Origin: Vreelandella songnenensis
GTDB taxonomy: Bacteria; Pseudomonadota; Gammaproteobacteria; Pseudomonadales; Halomonadaceae
Length of the DNA: 64,000 nt
Assembly (NCBI RefSeq): GCF_003002925.1
Contig: NZ_PVTK01000010.1
Coordinates: 30,037-94,036, forward strand
Direction of reading: 5' to 3'
Both the position numbers and the translations under genes were made by a program. The notes under the pieces are model-generated. The model did no database searches. It had not been told where the DNA came from and saw only the letters and a list, made by a program, of their open reading frames with translations. This document shows, piece after piece, positions 9,874 to 17,486 of this stretch (the stretch's first letter is position 1; every line of letters starts with the position of its first letter).

Positions 9874-10883
9874 CCGATTACACCAAGCCTTGGCTTAGCC
9901 ATCTTGAGCAATTGCAGCAGCTTAAAGATCGTGGCCTGACTGTCACGGACGACCAGCGTGCGTTGGCGCATCTTCAACGCATTGGTTACTATCGGTTAAG
10001 CGGGTACTGGTTTGCTTTTCGTCAGCGCTCAGGTGTCTGTACGCCTTTAAATAAATATGGTAAGCCACTGCTTAAAAGGGGAAAAACGGACTACCTTGCA
10101 TTAGACGCGTTTAAATACGGCACGACTTTTCAGCAGGCTGTCGATCTTTATGTGTTTGATAAACGGTTGCGCCTTCTCGCGCTGGATGGTCTTGAGCGTA
10201 TTGAGGTTGCATTGAGGGTAGATATTGCACATACGCTGGGCCGAATGGATCCTTATGCTTATTTGACTCCGGAACTGCTGCACGATGAGTTTGCCTATAA
10301 GATCGATCAGAAAACGGGCGTGACGCCCCTGCATAAATGGCAGGAAAGCCACGCGCGTTTAATTAATCGTTCTCGGGAAACGTTTATTGAACACCATAAA
10401 AAGAAGTACGGTTTGCCGTTGCCGATCTGGATTGCAAGTGAAATATGGGACTTTGGCACGCTTTCTCACCTGTTCGGTGGAATGCGAGAAGAAGAGCAGG
10501 ATACCATTGCCGCCCGCTATGGCATTAGCAACGGGCGCGTGTTCGCTTCCTGGCTGCGCAGCTTGAATTATTTACGCAATGTATGTGCCCATCACAGTCG
10601 GTTGTGGAATCGCAATATGACGGACCAGCCGCGTAAGCCCGCCCATGGCGAAGCCACTCTGTTTTCCCAAGGCTGGCAAGATTCCCATGTTCAGGCGCGC
10701 CCTTTCCTACTGTTCTGTATTGTTCAGTATTTATTAATGACGGTTAATCCGACGAGCACTTGGTGGGTCCGCTTATCTGAGCTGTTAAGCAGTTTCCCAG
10801 ATTTAAGCGAAGCAGGGCTAAATCTAAAAGGCATGGGGATTATAGAAGGCTGGCAGCAATGGGAGTGGTCTGAAAGGCAATAA
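9870..10883 (+). CDS. abiF: AbiF/Abi_2-family HEPN protein (toxin/abortive infection)
   Basis: 337 aa. The N-terminus (TKPWLSHLEQLQQLKDRGL and LQRIGYYRLSGYWFAF) is the hallmark of Abi_2/AbiD/AbiF proteins. The C-terminal half carries the HEPN ribonuclease signature R-x4-H as R236-NVCA-H241, in LRNVCAHHSRLWNR. HEPN proteins of this family are abortive-infection RNases; recent work describes AbiF as a toxin held in check by a cognate RNA and as related to the ancestor of Cas13. A compact structured RNA element begins within 10 bases of the stop codon (10888-10929), matching such a pair. The gene is less GC-rich than its neighbours and sits behind a tRNA, suggesting transfer. Family is firm; defence role is inferred. 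Confidence 0.88.
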   Translation: MTDYTKPWLSHLEQLQQLKDRGLTVTDDQRALAHLQRIGYYRLSGYWFAFRQRSGVCTPLNKYGKPLLKRGKTDYLALDAFKYGTTFQQAVDLYVFDKRLRLLALDGLERIEVALRVDIAHTLGRMDPYAYLTPELLHDEFAYKIDQKTGVTPLHKWQESHARLINRSRETFIEHHKKKYGLPLPIWIASEIWDFGTLSHLFGGMREEEQDTIAARYGISNGRVFASWLRSLNYLRNVCAHHSRLWNRNMTDQPRKPAHGEATLFSQGWQDSHVQARPFLLFCIVQYLLMTVNPTSTWWVRLSELLSSFPDLSEAGLNLKGMGIIEGWQQWEWSERQ

Positions 10884-10930
10884 AAAACCCCTAAGCAATG
10901 CTACTGCGTGGCAGTCTCACCGATAGGGGC
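10884..10930 (+). ncRNA. AbiF-associated structured RNA (candidate RNA antitoxin)
   Basis: Directly after the AbiF stop, CCCCTA (10888-10893) pairs with TAGGGG (10924-10929). Inside lies a second perfect hairpin ACTGC-GTG-GCAGT (10903-10915). The stretch is not part of any good reading frame. The nested double-hairpin next to an Abi_2 gene matches what I recall of the abiF RNA motif described by comparative genomics, but the assignment is from memory. There is no T tract, so a simple terminator is less likely. Transcript ends are unknown. Confidence 0.65.
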
Positions 10931-11004
10931 CGTGTTGAGGTAAATACTAGGCCCTCATGTTTCTAAATACAATACTTTTACACCTGATAGGGTGGCAAAT
11001 TACT

Positions 11005-12138
11005 ATGGCCATTGAGCAAGGAATCTGGAAGCTCGCGAGCACTCCTGGCGCGCTACCGCAAAAGCTGCGACCAGCGGGGCTAGCGGATGAAAGCCTGCTG
11101 GAAGAGCAGATCATGCAGGATGTTTCAATTTTGAATCGAGACTGGTTGTTGATTGGCCGTCAGGTGCGTACCGGCTTCGATAAGCTGATCGATCTTCTTG
11201 CCGTGGACGCTAACGGCACGGTGATTGTGATCGAACTAAAACGCGATAAAACTCCGCGTGATGTTGTTGCTCAAGCTATCGACTACGCCTCTTGGGTGGT
11301 GACGCTCGCCGATTACCAGTTGATTGATATTTACCAGCAGTTTGCCGAGCGCTTTAGGCGTTCGCACGTCACTTTGGGCGAAGCTTTTGAAGCCAAGTTT
11401 GGTATTGCGCTGGATGGCGTGACACTCAACGAGAGCCATCAACTGGTCGTGGTTGCCACACAGTTGGATGCCAGCAGCGAGCGCATTATCAACTACCTGA
11501 ACGAACATGCGCAGCTATCTATCAATGCCATGTTCTTCTCCGCGTTTGAAGATAACGGCAATCGTTATCTTAGCCGCGCCTGGATGATTGACCCGGATGA
11601 GCCGCCTAAGCCGGTAGCACGTAAAGCCAATAAAGAACCTTGGAACGGCGAGTTCTACGCCTCGTTTGGCGATGACCGGCCCTGGGAGCTTGCTCGGCGC
11701 TTGGGTTTTATCGCCGGTGGCGGTGCTACGTGGTATTCCAAAACGCTGGCGATGCTTTCAGAGGGCGACCGGGTGTGGGTCAATATTCCTAAAACAGGTT
11801 ACGTGGGCGTTGGAGAAGTTGTCGGAGAGCGCAGCCGGGCCACGGAATACCAGTTTGAAACGGAAAGCGGCCCTAAAACATTATCTGATATCGCGCTTCC
11901 AGATGATTACCCCCACTTGTATCGAGAGCCTAATGGCGAGGAAGATAACGCCGAATATCTAGTGCCGGTGCGCTGGCTCTATACCGTCGAGCGCGCGCAG
12001 GCGTTCAGCGAAGTGGGCCTGTTTGGTAATCAAAATACGGTGTGCAAGCCTACCGCGCCTAAGTGGTCGCATACGGTTGATCGGCTTAAGCAGGTGTGGC
12101 AGCTTGGTCCTGCTGATAGGGCGCATAGCACCCTGTGA
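11005..12138 (+). CDS. PD-(D/E)XK nuclease (NucS/DUF91-like) with PUA/EVE-like C-terminus
   Basis: 377 aa from ATG 11005; an in-frame ATG at 10957 has no ribosome site. Residues 30-100 hold a PD-(D/E)XK nuclease core: E33/E34, D63 in LIDLLAVD, E77 and K79 in VIVIELKRDK, and a QxxxY motif at Q90-Y94 (VAQAIDYASW). From about residue 215 the protein changes to a region with WYSKTLAMLSEGDRVWVNI and GYVGVGEVVGE, which resembles PUA/EVE/ASCH-type modules that bind modified bases. This suggests a DNA or RNA nuclease steered by a modified-base reader. It lies beside AbiF in the same low-GC islet, so a defence role is likely but inferred. Confidence 0.7.
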   Translation: MAIEQGIWKLASTPGALPQKLRPAGLADESLLEEQIMQDVSILNRDWLLIGRQVRTGFDKLIDLLAVDANGTVIVIELKRDKTPRDVVAQAIDYASWVVTLADYQLIDIYQQFAERFRRSHVTLGEAFEAKFGIALDGVTLNESHQLVVVATQLDASSERIINYLNEHAQLSINAMFFSAFEDNGNRYLSRAWMIDPDEPPKPVARKANKEPWNGEFYASFGDDRPWELARRLGFIAGGGATWYSKTLAMLSEGDRVWVNIPKTGYVGVGEVVGERSRATEYQFETESGPKTLSDIALPDDYPHLYREPNGEEDNAEYLVPVRWLYTVERAQAFSEVGLFGNQNTVCKPTAPKWSHTVDRLKQVWQLGPADRAHSTL

Positions 12139-12211
12139 GTGCAGCCTAAAAGAGACACTATTTAGTGTGTCGTAGCCTGCTTAGTTGGCAGGTGAGCTTC
12201 GATGATTCCCC

Positions 12212-13132
12212 TCAATCAACCCGACTAATAGCCTCTCGATCCGGATCCACGTACCAGACCAGCCCCATCCGCGAATTGCGCTCAAGCTCGGCGATGACCT
12301 GGGCGCCCAGTAGCAAGATGATGGCGCCAATTTCCAGGCTGAGCAGCACGATCACCAGGGCCGCCAGGGAGCCGTAAACGGCGTTGACGAACGAAAGGTG
12401 GGTGAAGTAGTAGACCAGAAACAGCCTGACGCCTTCCCACAAGAGTGCCGCCACGAAACCGCCGACGATGGCCCGGCGCAGGGCGATCTTGACCACCGGC
12501 AGCACCTTGTAAATCGCGCTGAAAAGCAGGAAGACGCCGACAAAGCTGGTCAGGTTGAGCACCGGCCCCGAAATACCGGCTAACGGCAGTTCCCGTGCGA
12601 ACAGGGCCAGCACCAGCGCATTGAGCGAGCTTGCAAGCGTTACCAGCAGCGTCAATGTCATGAGGCCTGCCCCAAGCACCAGCATGAAGGCGTAAGGCAG
12701 CAGCGCCGACACCCAGGCGCTTCGCCTTGGGCACTCGGGCGAGTGGAAGATGAGCGCCAGGGCGTCTTCGAGCATGCGAAAGGCGAAGGAGCTGAACAGC
12801 AGGAGGATGGGAAAGCTGAGAATCCCGATGACATCGCGTGATTCCAGCAGCCCGCGCACGGCGTCCATCACTACCTCGGCGTGCGCCGGGGCCAGGTGGC
12901 GCGCCTGCACTGCGAGCACGTTGAGCAGGTGCTGTTCATCCACCACGCGTGCAAGCATTACCACCACCAGGCCAAACAGCGGCACCACAGAGAGCAGAAT
13001 GTTGTAACCCACCCCGCCTGCCAGCAGGATGCCGCGGTTCTTCAAAAAGTGGCGAAGCACCCGCCAGGCAAAGGCTGCCAGCCTGGGCAGCAGGAGAAGT
13101 ACGCCCTTGACGAATGTACGGTTGCGAACCAT
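12212..13132 (-). CDS. YihY/BrkB-family inner membrane protein
   Basis: 306 aa with about six hydrophobic segments and the family landmarks GGVGYNILLSVVPLFGLVV near the N-terminus and NAVYGSLAALVIVLLSLEIGAIILLLGAQ near the C-terminus. Length is normal for YihY/BrkB proteins (formerly thought to be RNase BN). Molecular function is not settled in this family. It stands alone on the minus strand. Confidence 0.9.
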   Translation of the reverse strand: MVRNRTFVKGVLLLLPRLAAFAWRVLRHFLKNRGILLAGGVGYNILLSVVPLFGLVVVMLARVVDEQHLLNVLAVQARHLAPAHAEVVMDAVRGLLESRDVIGILSFPILLLFSSFAFRMLEDALALIFHSPECPRRSAWVSALLPYAFMLVLGAGLMTLTLLVTLASSLNALVLALFARELPLAGISGPVLNLTSFVGVFLLFSAIYKVLPVVKIALRRAIVGGFVAALLWEGVRLFLVYYFTHLSFVNAVYGSLAALVIVLLSLEIGAIILLLGAQVIAELERNSRMGLVWYVDPDREAISRVD

Positions 13133-13462
13133 AGCGTGCCGCGCTCCTTGTGCACTCGGGCGGTTTTATCAATACCCGCCCTAGGATGTGGGCAGCCTGT
13201 ACACTCCCCCTTGATTAGCCTGCTGGCCAGTCAACCTGCTGATATCGTGCTGACATGATATATCCTACGCTTGTTGACCGGAGAAAGCCCTGGAAGTGGA
13301 AAGGCTCCAGGCTACTGCCGTCCAGCTCGAGACGCCACCATGCCGTCTGCTTTCAGCGCATCAAGCAGTTTTCCGATGACGGATCGCTCTGCTGAGTTCA
13401 TCACACTACAATGACACTCCTGCATTGTTAGCACGCTCTAGCATCTCCTCGGCGAGCCTTTA
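13133..13462. other. Intergenic region, no convincing gene
   Basis: 330 bp between the divergent BrkB and LysR genes. The only open frame of note is a 29-codon ATG ORF on the minus strand (about 13318-13404) without a clear ribosome site or family similarity. Promoters of both flanking genes must lie here. Confidence 0.5.
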
Positions 13463-14359
13463 ATGAACATACTCGATAAACGCGCGTTGTATCTGCTGGA
13501 AGTGAACAGCTGCGGCGGCATTCGCGCAGCGGCGGAGCATCTGCATATCAATCCTTCGGTAGTCAGTCGGCAGGTGCGCAGTCTTGAGCGGGAGCTGGGC
13601 ATGGCGCTGCTGGAGCGCCAGGGCCGCCATGTCATGTTGACCGAGGCAGGCCAGCTGGTGGTGGACAGCTTTCTTGCCCAAAGGCGGCTCAATTCGGAGC
13701 TGGGCGATACGCTCTCCAGGCTGCGTAACCTGCAGGCGGGGAAGGTGGTGGTGTCGGTGGGCGACGGATTCGTGGACAGCTTTATCAACCACGTGATGAA
13801 GCGTGTCTCTGAGTACTACCCGGATGTGCTGATCGATATCAAGACGGGCATCTACTACCCCCGAGAACCCCATGAAATGGTCGCCAACGACGAGGTGGAC
13901 ATCGCGATTACCTACGGCCCGATTTCGGACCCGCGGCTGGTGGTCCACTCCTTTGAACGCGGCCCGCTATGCGCGCTGGTGGCGCCGTTTCACCCGCTGG
14001 CCCGGCAGGCAAGCGTGACGGTGGCGGAGCTTTTGCAGCACAAGCTGATTTTCCTGCCCGATGTCTCGGGGTCGCAACAGTTCGTGAATGCGCTGTTCAG
14101 CGCCGCCGGGCAGCCCGCCACGCCGGCCTACCGCTGCAACCTGCACTCCGTTTCACGACGCATGGCGAGTGCCGGTATTGGCGTGTCGTTCATGACTGCG
14201 GCGGCGGCGCGCAACGAGGTAGAGGCGGGGCAGCTCAAGGCGATCCCCGTGGCCCACCCGCTGGCGGCCAGCAGCCAGGGCAACCTGGTTAGAAGAGCCG
14301 GCAGAAGGCTTTCGCCCGCTGCCGACTATCTATGGAAACTGATGCTGACGATGCAGTAA
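13463..14359 (+). CDS. LysR-family transcriptional regulator
   Basis: 298 aa. N-terminal LysR HTH (LEVNSCGGIRAAAEHLHINPSVVSRQVRSLERELG, residues about 9-45) and a type 2 periplasmic-binding effector domain (GKVVVSVGDGFVDSF, MVANDEVDIAITYGPI). It ends flush against the convergent abgT gene, with no intervening bases. It may regulate abgT and the M20 gene, but it is convergent rather than divergent, so this is tentative. Confidence 0.88.
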   Translation: MNILDKRALYLLEVNSCGGIRAAAEHLHINPSVVSRQVRSLERELGMALLERQGRHVMLTEAGQLVVDSFLAQRRLNSELGDTLSRLRNLQAGKVVVSVGDGFVDSFINHVMKRVSEYYPDVLIDIKTGIYYPREPHEMVANDEVDIAITYGPISDPRLVVHSFERGPLCALVAPFHPLARQASVTVAELLQHKLIFLPDVSGSQQFVNALFSAAGQPATPAYRCNLHSVSRRMASAGIGVSFMTAAAARNEVEAGQLKAIPVAHPLAASSQGNLVRRAGRRLSPAADYLWKLMLTMQ

Positions 14360-15865
14360 TCAGTTCGCCATCATGTAAACACCGGGGCCGATGGGCCAGC
14401 CCATGGCGAGCCAGAACATCAAGAAGGCCGACCAGGCGAGCAGAAAGCTGGCCGCCAGCGGGAGCATGGTAGCAATCAAGGTACCCAGGCCCATATCCGG
14501 CTTGTAGCGCTGCATGTAGACCAGCGCGACCGAAAAGTACGGGCTCATGGGCGAAATGATGTTGGTGCTGGAATCACCGATGCGGAACATGGCCAGTACA
14601 AAAGCGGGGTCGAAATCGATCATCATCAGCATCGGCACGAATACCGGGGCCATCAGCGCCCACTGGGCCGAGCCGCTGGTCATGAACACGTTGAGCACCG
14701 CGCTCATGGCAATGAATGCCCCCACCAGCGGCAGGCCGGTAAAGCCGGTGCTCTGCAGAATGTTCGAACCCTCGATGGCAATGTACTGACCAAGCTCTGA
14801 CCAGCGGAAGTAGGCAATGAACTGTGCAATGGCGAAGAACAGTACCAGCGTGGGCGCCAGGTCGCTTGCCGATTCGGCCATGCGCTGGGGGACGTCGCGG
14901 CTGGTCTTTATCTTGCCGGTGGTAATGCCGTACACCAGGCCGATGGTAACGAAGTAGCCAAACATCAGCGGTACCAGCGAACGCAAGAAGGGCGAGGGAA
15001 TCAGTCCGCCCTCTTCATTACGTAAAGGCGAGGCTTCCGGCAGCACAGCGATGAACACCAGCGCCAGGTAGATCAGCGTGGCAACGCCCACCCGCTTGAG
15101 GCCGCGCTTTTCAGCGTCGGTGAGTTCGGGTTTGACGATATCGGTCTTGAAGTCCTTGCCCATGGGCAGGGTACGTTGAAGACGTGGTTCGACCACTTTA
15201 TCCACAATCAGTGTGCCCACGATGGCAAGTACGAATACCGAGCAGGCCACAAAGTAGTAGTTATCCACCGGGGAAACGTAGGCGTCCGGGTCCACTAGCC
15301 GGGCTGCGTCGGTGGTAATGCCTGCAAACAGTGCATCTCCCACGGTGATGAACAGACTGGCGTCAAACCCCGCGCCGGCGGCGGCATAGGCCGCAGCGGC
15401 TCCGGCAATCGGATGGCGGCCCACTGAGTAGTACACCATGGCGGCCAGCGGAATCAGGATCAGGTAGTTGGCGTCAGACGCGATACTGCCGCAGATGCCG
15501 GCCATGAAGACGCAGAAAGTCAGCAGTGACGGCGGCGCCTTGGCCACGCTCACCTGCATCAGGGTGGACATCAGGCCCACCTTGTCGGCCAGGCCAATGC
15601 CGAACATCACCACCAGAATAAGCCCGAGCGGCGGGAAATTGACGAAGTTGCTGACCACGCTGGTCAGCATGAACTCCACGCCATCGCCGGAAAGCAGGCT
15701 CTGAACGTAGACGGTATCGCCGGTTTGGGGGTTGACCGCCGATACGCCGAAGGCGGCGAGCAGGGCGGAGATCACCACGACCACCACGGCCAGAATGGTA
15801 AACAGGATAAACGGGTGGGGTAGCTTGTTGCCCACGCGCTCGATCGACGAGAGTACGGATTGCAT
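14360..15865 (-). CDS. abgT: AbgT-family transporter
   Basis: 501 aa, about 12 membrane segments. AbgT proteins export or import p-aminobenzoyl-glutamate and related compounds. Landmarks: NKLPHPFILFTILAVVVVVISALLA at the start, MAGICGSIASDANYLILIPLAAMVYYSVGRHP, and GDSSTNIISPMSPYFSVAL near the C-terminus. It lies 47 bp downstream of an M20 amidohydrolase on the same strand, the classical association in abg operons (uptake followed by hydrolysis of p-aminobenzoyl-glutamate). The substrate in this organism is not shown by sequence. Confidence 0.92.
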   Translation of the reverse strand: MQSVLSSIERVGNKLPHPFILFTILAVVVVVISALLAAFGVSAVNPQTGDTVYVQSLLSGDGVEFMLTSVVSNFVNFPPLGLILVVMFGIGLADKVGLMSTLMQVSVAKAPPSLLTFCVFMAGICGSIASDANYLILIPLAAMVYYSVGRHPIAGAAAAYAAAGAGFDASLFITVGDALFAGITTDAARLVDPDAYVSPVDNYYFVACSVFVLAIVGTLIVDKVVEPRLQRTLPMGKDFKTDIVKPELTDAEKRGLKRVGVATLIYLALVFIAVLPEASPLRNEEGGLIPSPFLRSLVPLMFGYFVTIGLVYGITTGKIKTSRDVPQRMAESASDLAPTLVLFFAIAQFIAYFRWSELGQYIAIEGSNILQSTGFTGLPLVGAFIAMSAVLNVFMTSGSAQWALMAPVFVPMLMMIDFDPAFVLAMFRIGDSSTNIISPMSPYFSVALVYMQRYKPDMGLGTLIATMLPLAASFLLAWSAFLMFWLAMGWPIGPGVYMMAN

Positions 15866-15912
15866 TGTTATACCGCCTTTGTTTTTAGAGCTTGGGGAGG
15901 GTTAACCGGTCA

Positions 15913-17067
15913 TTAACGGCGCGCAAGCAGGCCGCGGGCGAGCGCTACGAACATGCCCCCAGCCACCGGCAGTATGCGGTCGTTGAAATCGTAATGTTCG
16001 TTGTGCAGGTAGGCGCTTTCGCCATTGCCTACAAAGAAGAAGCAGCCCGGTACTTTCTGCAGGTAGAAGGCAAAATCCTCGGCACCCATGGTGGGCATGT
16101 AATCCAGCTGCTGGATGTCGTCGCTTACCGCGTACTCGGAGGCGATTGCCAGCACCCGCTCGGACCAGTCAGGGTCGTTGGCCAGCGGTGGAATCTGGTG
16201 AAGGTGCTCAAGCTGGAAGCGGGCGCCGTGGGCATCGCACACGCCTTTCGTCACCTGTTCCAGCTTGCCGGCCAGCGCCTCACGGGAGGAAGGGCGGTCG
16301 CTTCTGATATTGACCAGCAGCTCGGCGCTGCCTGGAATCACATTGGCGGCATCGCCTGCATGAAAAGCGGCCACGGTAATCACCCCGGATTCCAGCGGGG
16401 ATTTATGGCGCGCCACCAGCCCCTGCAGCTGTTGCACCAGTGAGGCGCCCACGTAAATCGGGTCAACGGCTAGATGGGGCATGGCCGCATGGCCGGAGAC
16501 ACCTTCAATGGTCACCTTGAAGGTGTCGTTGCCGCCCATGGCCGGGCCGGGCTTCACGAACAGCTGGCCTTCAGGGAAGCCCGGGCGGTTGTGGTAGCCA
16601 AATATCGCTTCTACCCGGGGGGTATCCAGCACACCGGCTTTTATCATGGCGTCCGCGCCGTTGCCGCCTTCCTCCGCCGGCTGAAAGATGAGCTTGAGGT
16701 GCCCGCACAGCTCGTCGCGGCCTTCCATGATGGCTTCGGCGGCCAGCAGCAGTGTGGCCGTATGGCCGTCATGCCCGCAGGCATGCATCAGGCCCTCGTG
16801 CTGTGAGCGGTGGCCGAAGGTATTGGCCTCATGAATGGGCAGGGCGTCCATGTCGGCACGAAACGCGATCACCGGGCCTTCACGGCCGGTATCCAGTTCC
16901 GCCAGAACGCCCGTTGTCGCGATTCCTTCGGTTACCCGGTAGCCTAGGGCGCGCAGCCGTTCGGCTACCCGTTTGGCAGTCTGGGTTTCCTGGTACTTAA
17001 GCTCGGGGTGCTGATGAAGCGTATGCCGCAGGGCGGTGGCCTCTTGTAGTTGCTTGTCGGTGAACAT
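15913..17067 (-). CDS. M20D-family amidohydrolase (AbgA/B- or hippurate hydrolase-like)
   Basis: 384 aa. Metallo-aminoacylase of the M20 family with HACGHDGHTATLL, catalytic AEEGGNGADAMI and EDFAFYLQ. It would split an N-acyl or p-aminobenzoyl amino acid in the cytoplasm. It is the first gene of an operon with abgT. A GGGTTAACCC palindrome (17100-17109) lies 32 bases upstream of its start and a matching GGGTTAACC is in the 47-bp gap before abgT (15899-15907), a possible shared operator. Confidence 0.88.
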   Translation of the reverse strand: MFTDKQLQEATALRHTLHQHPELKYQETQTAKRVAERLRALGYRVTEGIATTGVLAELDTGREGPVIAFRADMDALPIHEANTFGHRSQHEGLMHACGHDGHTATLLLAAEAIMEGRDELCGHLKLIFQPAEEGGNGADAMIKAGVLDTPRVEAIFGYHNRPGFPEGQLFVKPGPAMGGNDTFKVTIEGVSGHAAMPHLAVDPIYVGASLVQQLQGLVARHKSPLESGVITVAAFHAGDAANVIPGSAELLVNIRSDRPSSREALAGKLEQVTKGVCDAHGARFQLEHLHQIPPLANDPDWSERVLAIASEYAVSDDIQQLDYMPTMGAEDFAFYLQKVPGCFFFVGNGESAYLHNEHYDFNDRILPVAGGMFVALARGLLARR

Positions 17068-17486
17068 TGCCTGTCCTTTTATTGGAGTCGTTATGGTTCG
17101 GGTTAACCCTAAGCGACTTGGCAGGCAGGAAGGAGAGGTGCTGAGGGCGGGTTTGTTGCTTTCCAGGCAACAGTCGGCCTGAACGGCCTTGACGAGACGT
17201 GAAGCTACTTGGTATGCACGAAAGCATATCTATCGGGAGTTATATGCACATGATTAAAGAAGTATTCAATATGCGGTTTTTGTTGCGTGCTGTTTTTCAG
17301 TATTTAAGCGTGATTTAAGCGTAAGGAAGTTATACGCGCAATCTGCTACCTTAAATTCTCGTGTTTTATGCTTATTCGTATCAATTGGTTACGTTATTAA
17401 AATAGAAAAGTCAGCGATTATCAGTGACCATGTAACAAGTGATAGGTGTTCACAAATAGCCAGTTTGACACTTCTTAAGGTAAACC
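17068..17486. other. Divergent promoter region
   Basis: 419 bp between the M20 amidohydrolase and the PAS-GGDEF-EAL gene. It is AT-rich from about 17230 on, contains the GGGTTAACCC palindrome at 17100-17109, and the short repeat ATTTAAGCGTGATTTAAGCG (17302-17321). I see no gene or structured RNA in it. Confidence 0.6.

Noticed and set aside
12120..12211. Right attachment site of the defence islet
   Set aside because: No copy of the tRNA-Arg 3' end is present; only a weak ACACTA/TAGTGT hairpin is seen.
13318..13404. 29-codon ORF on the minus strand
   Set aside because: No ribosome site, no family and only chance length.
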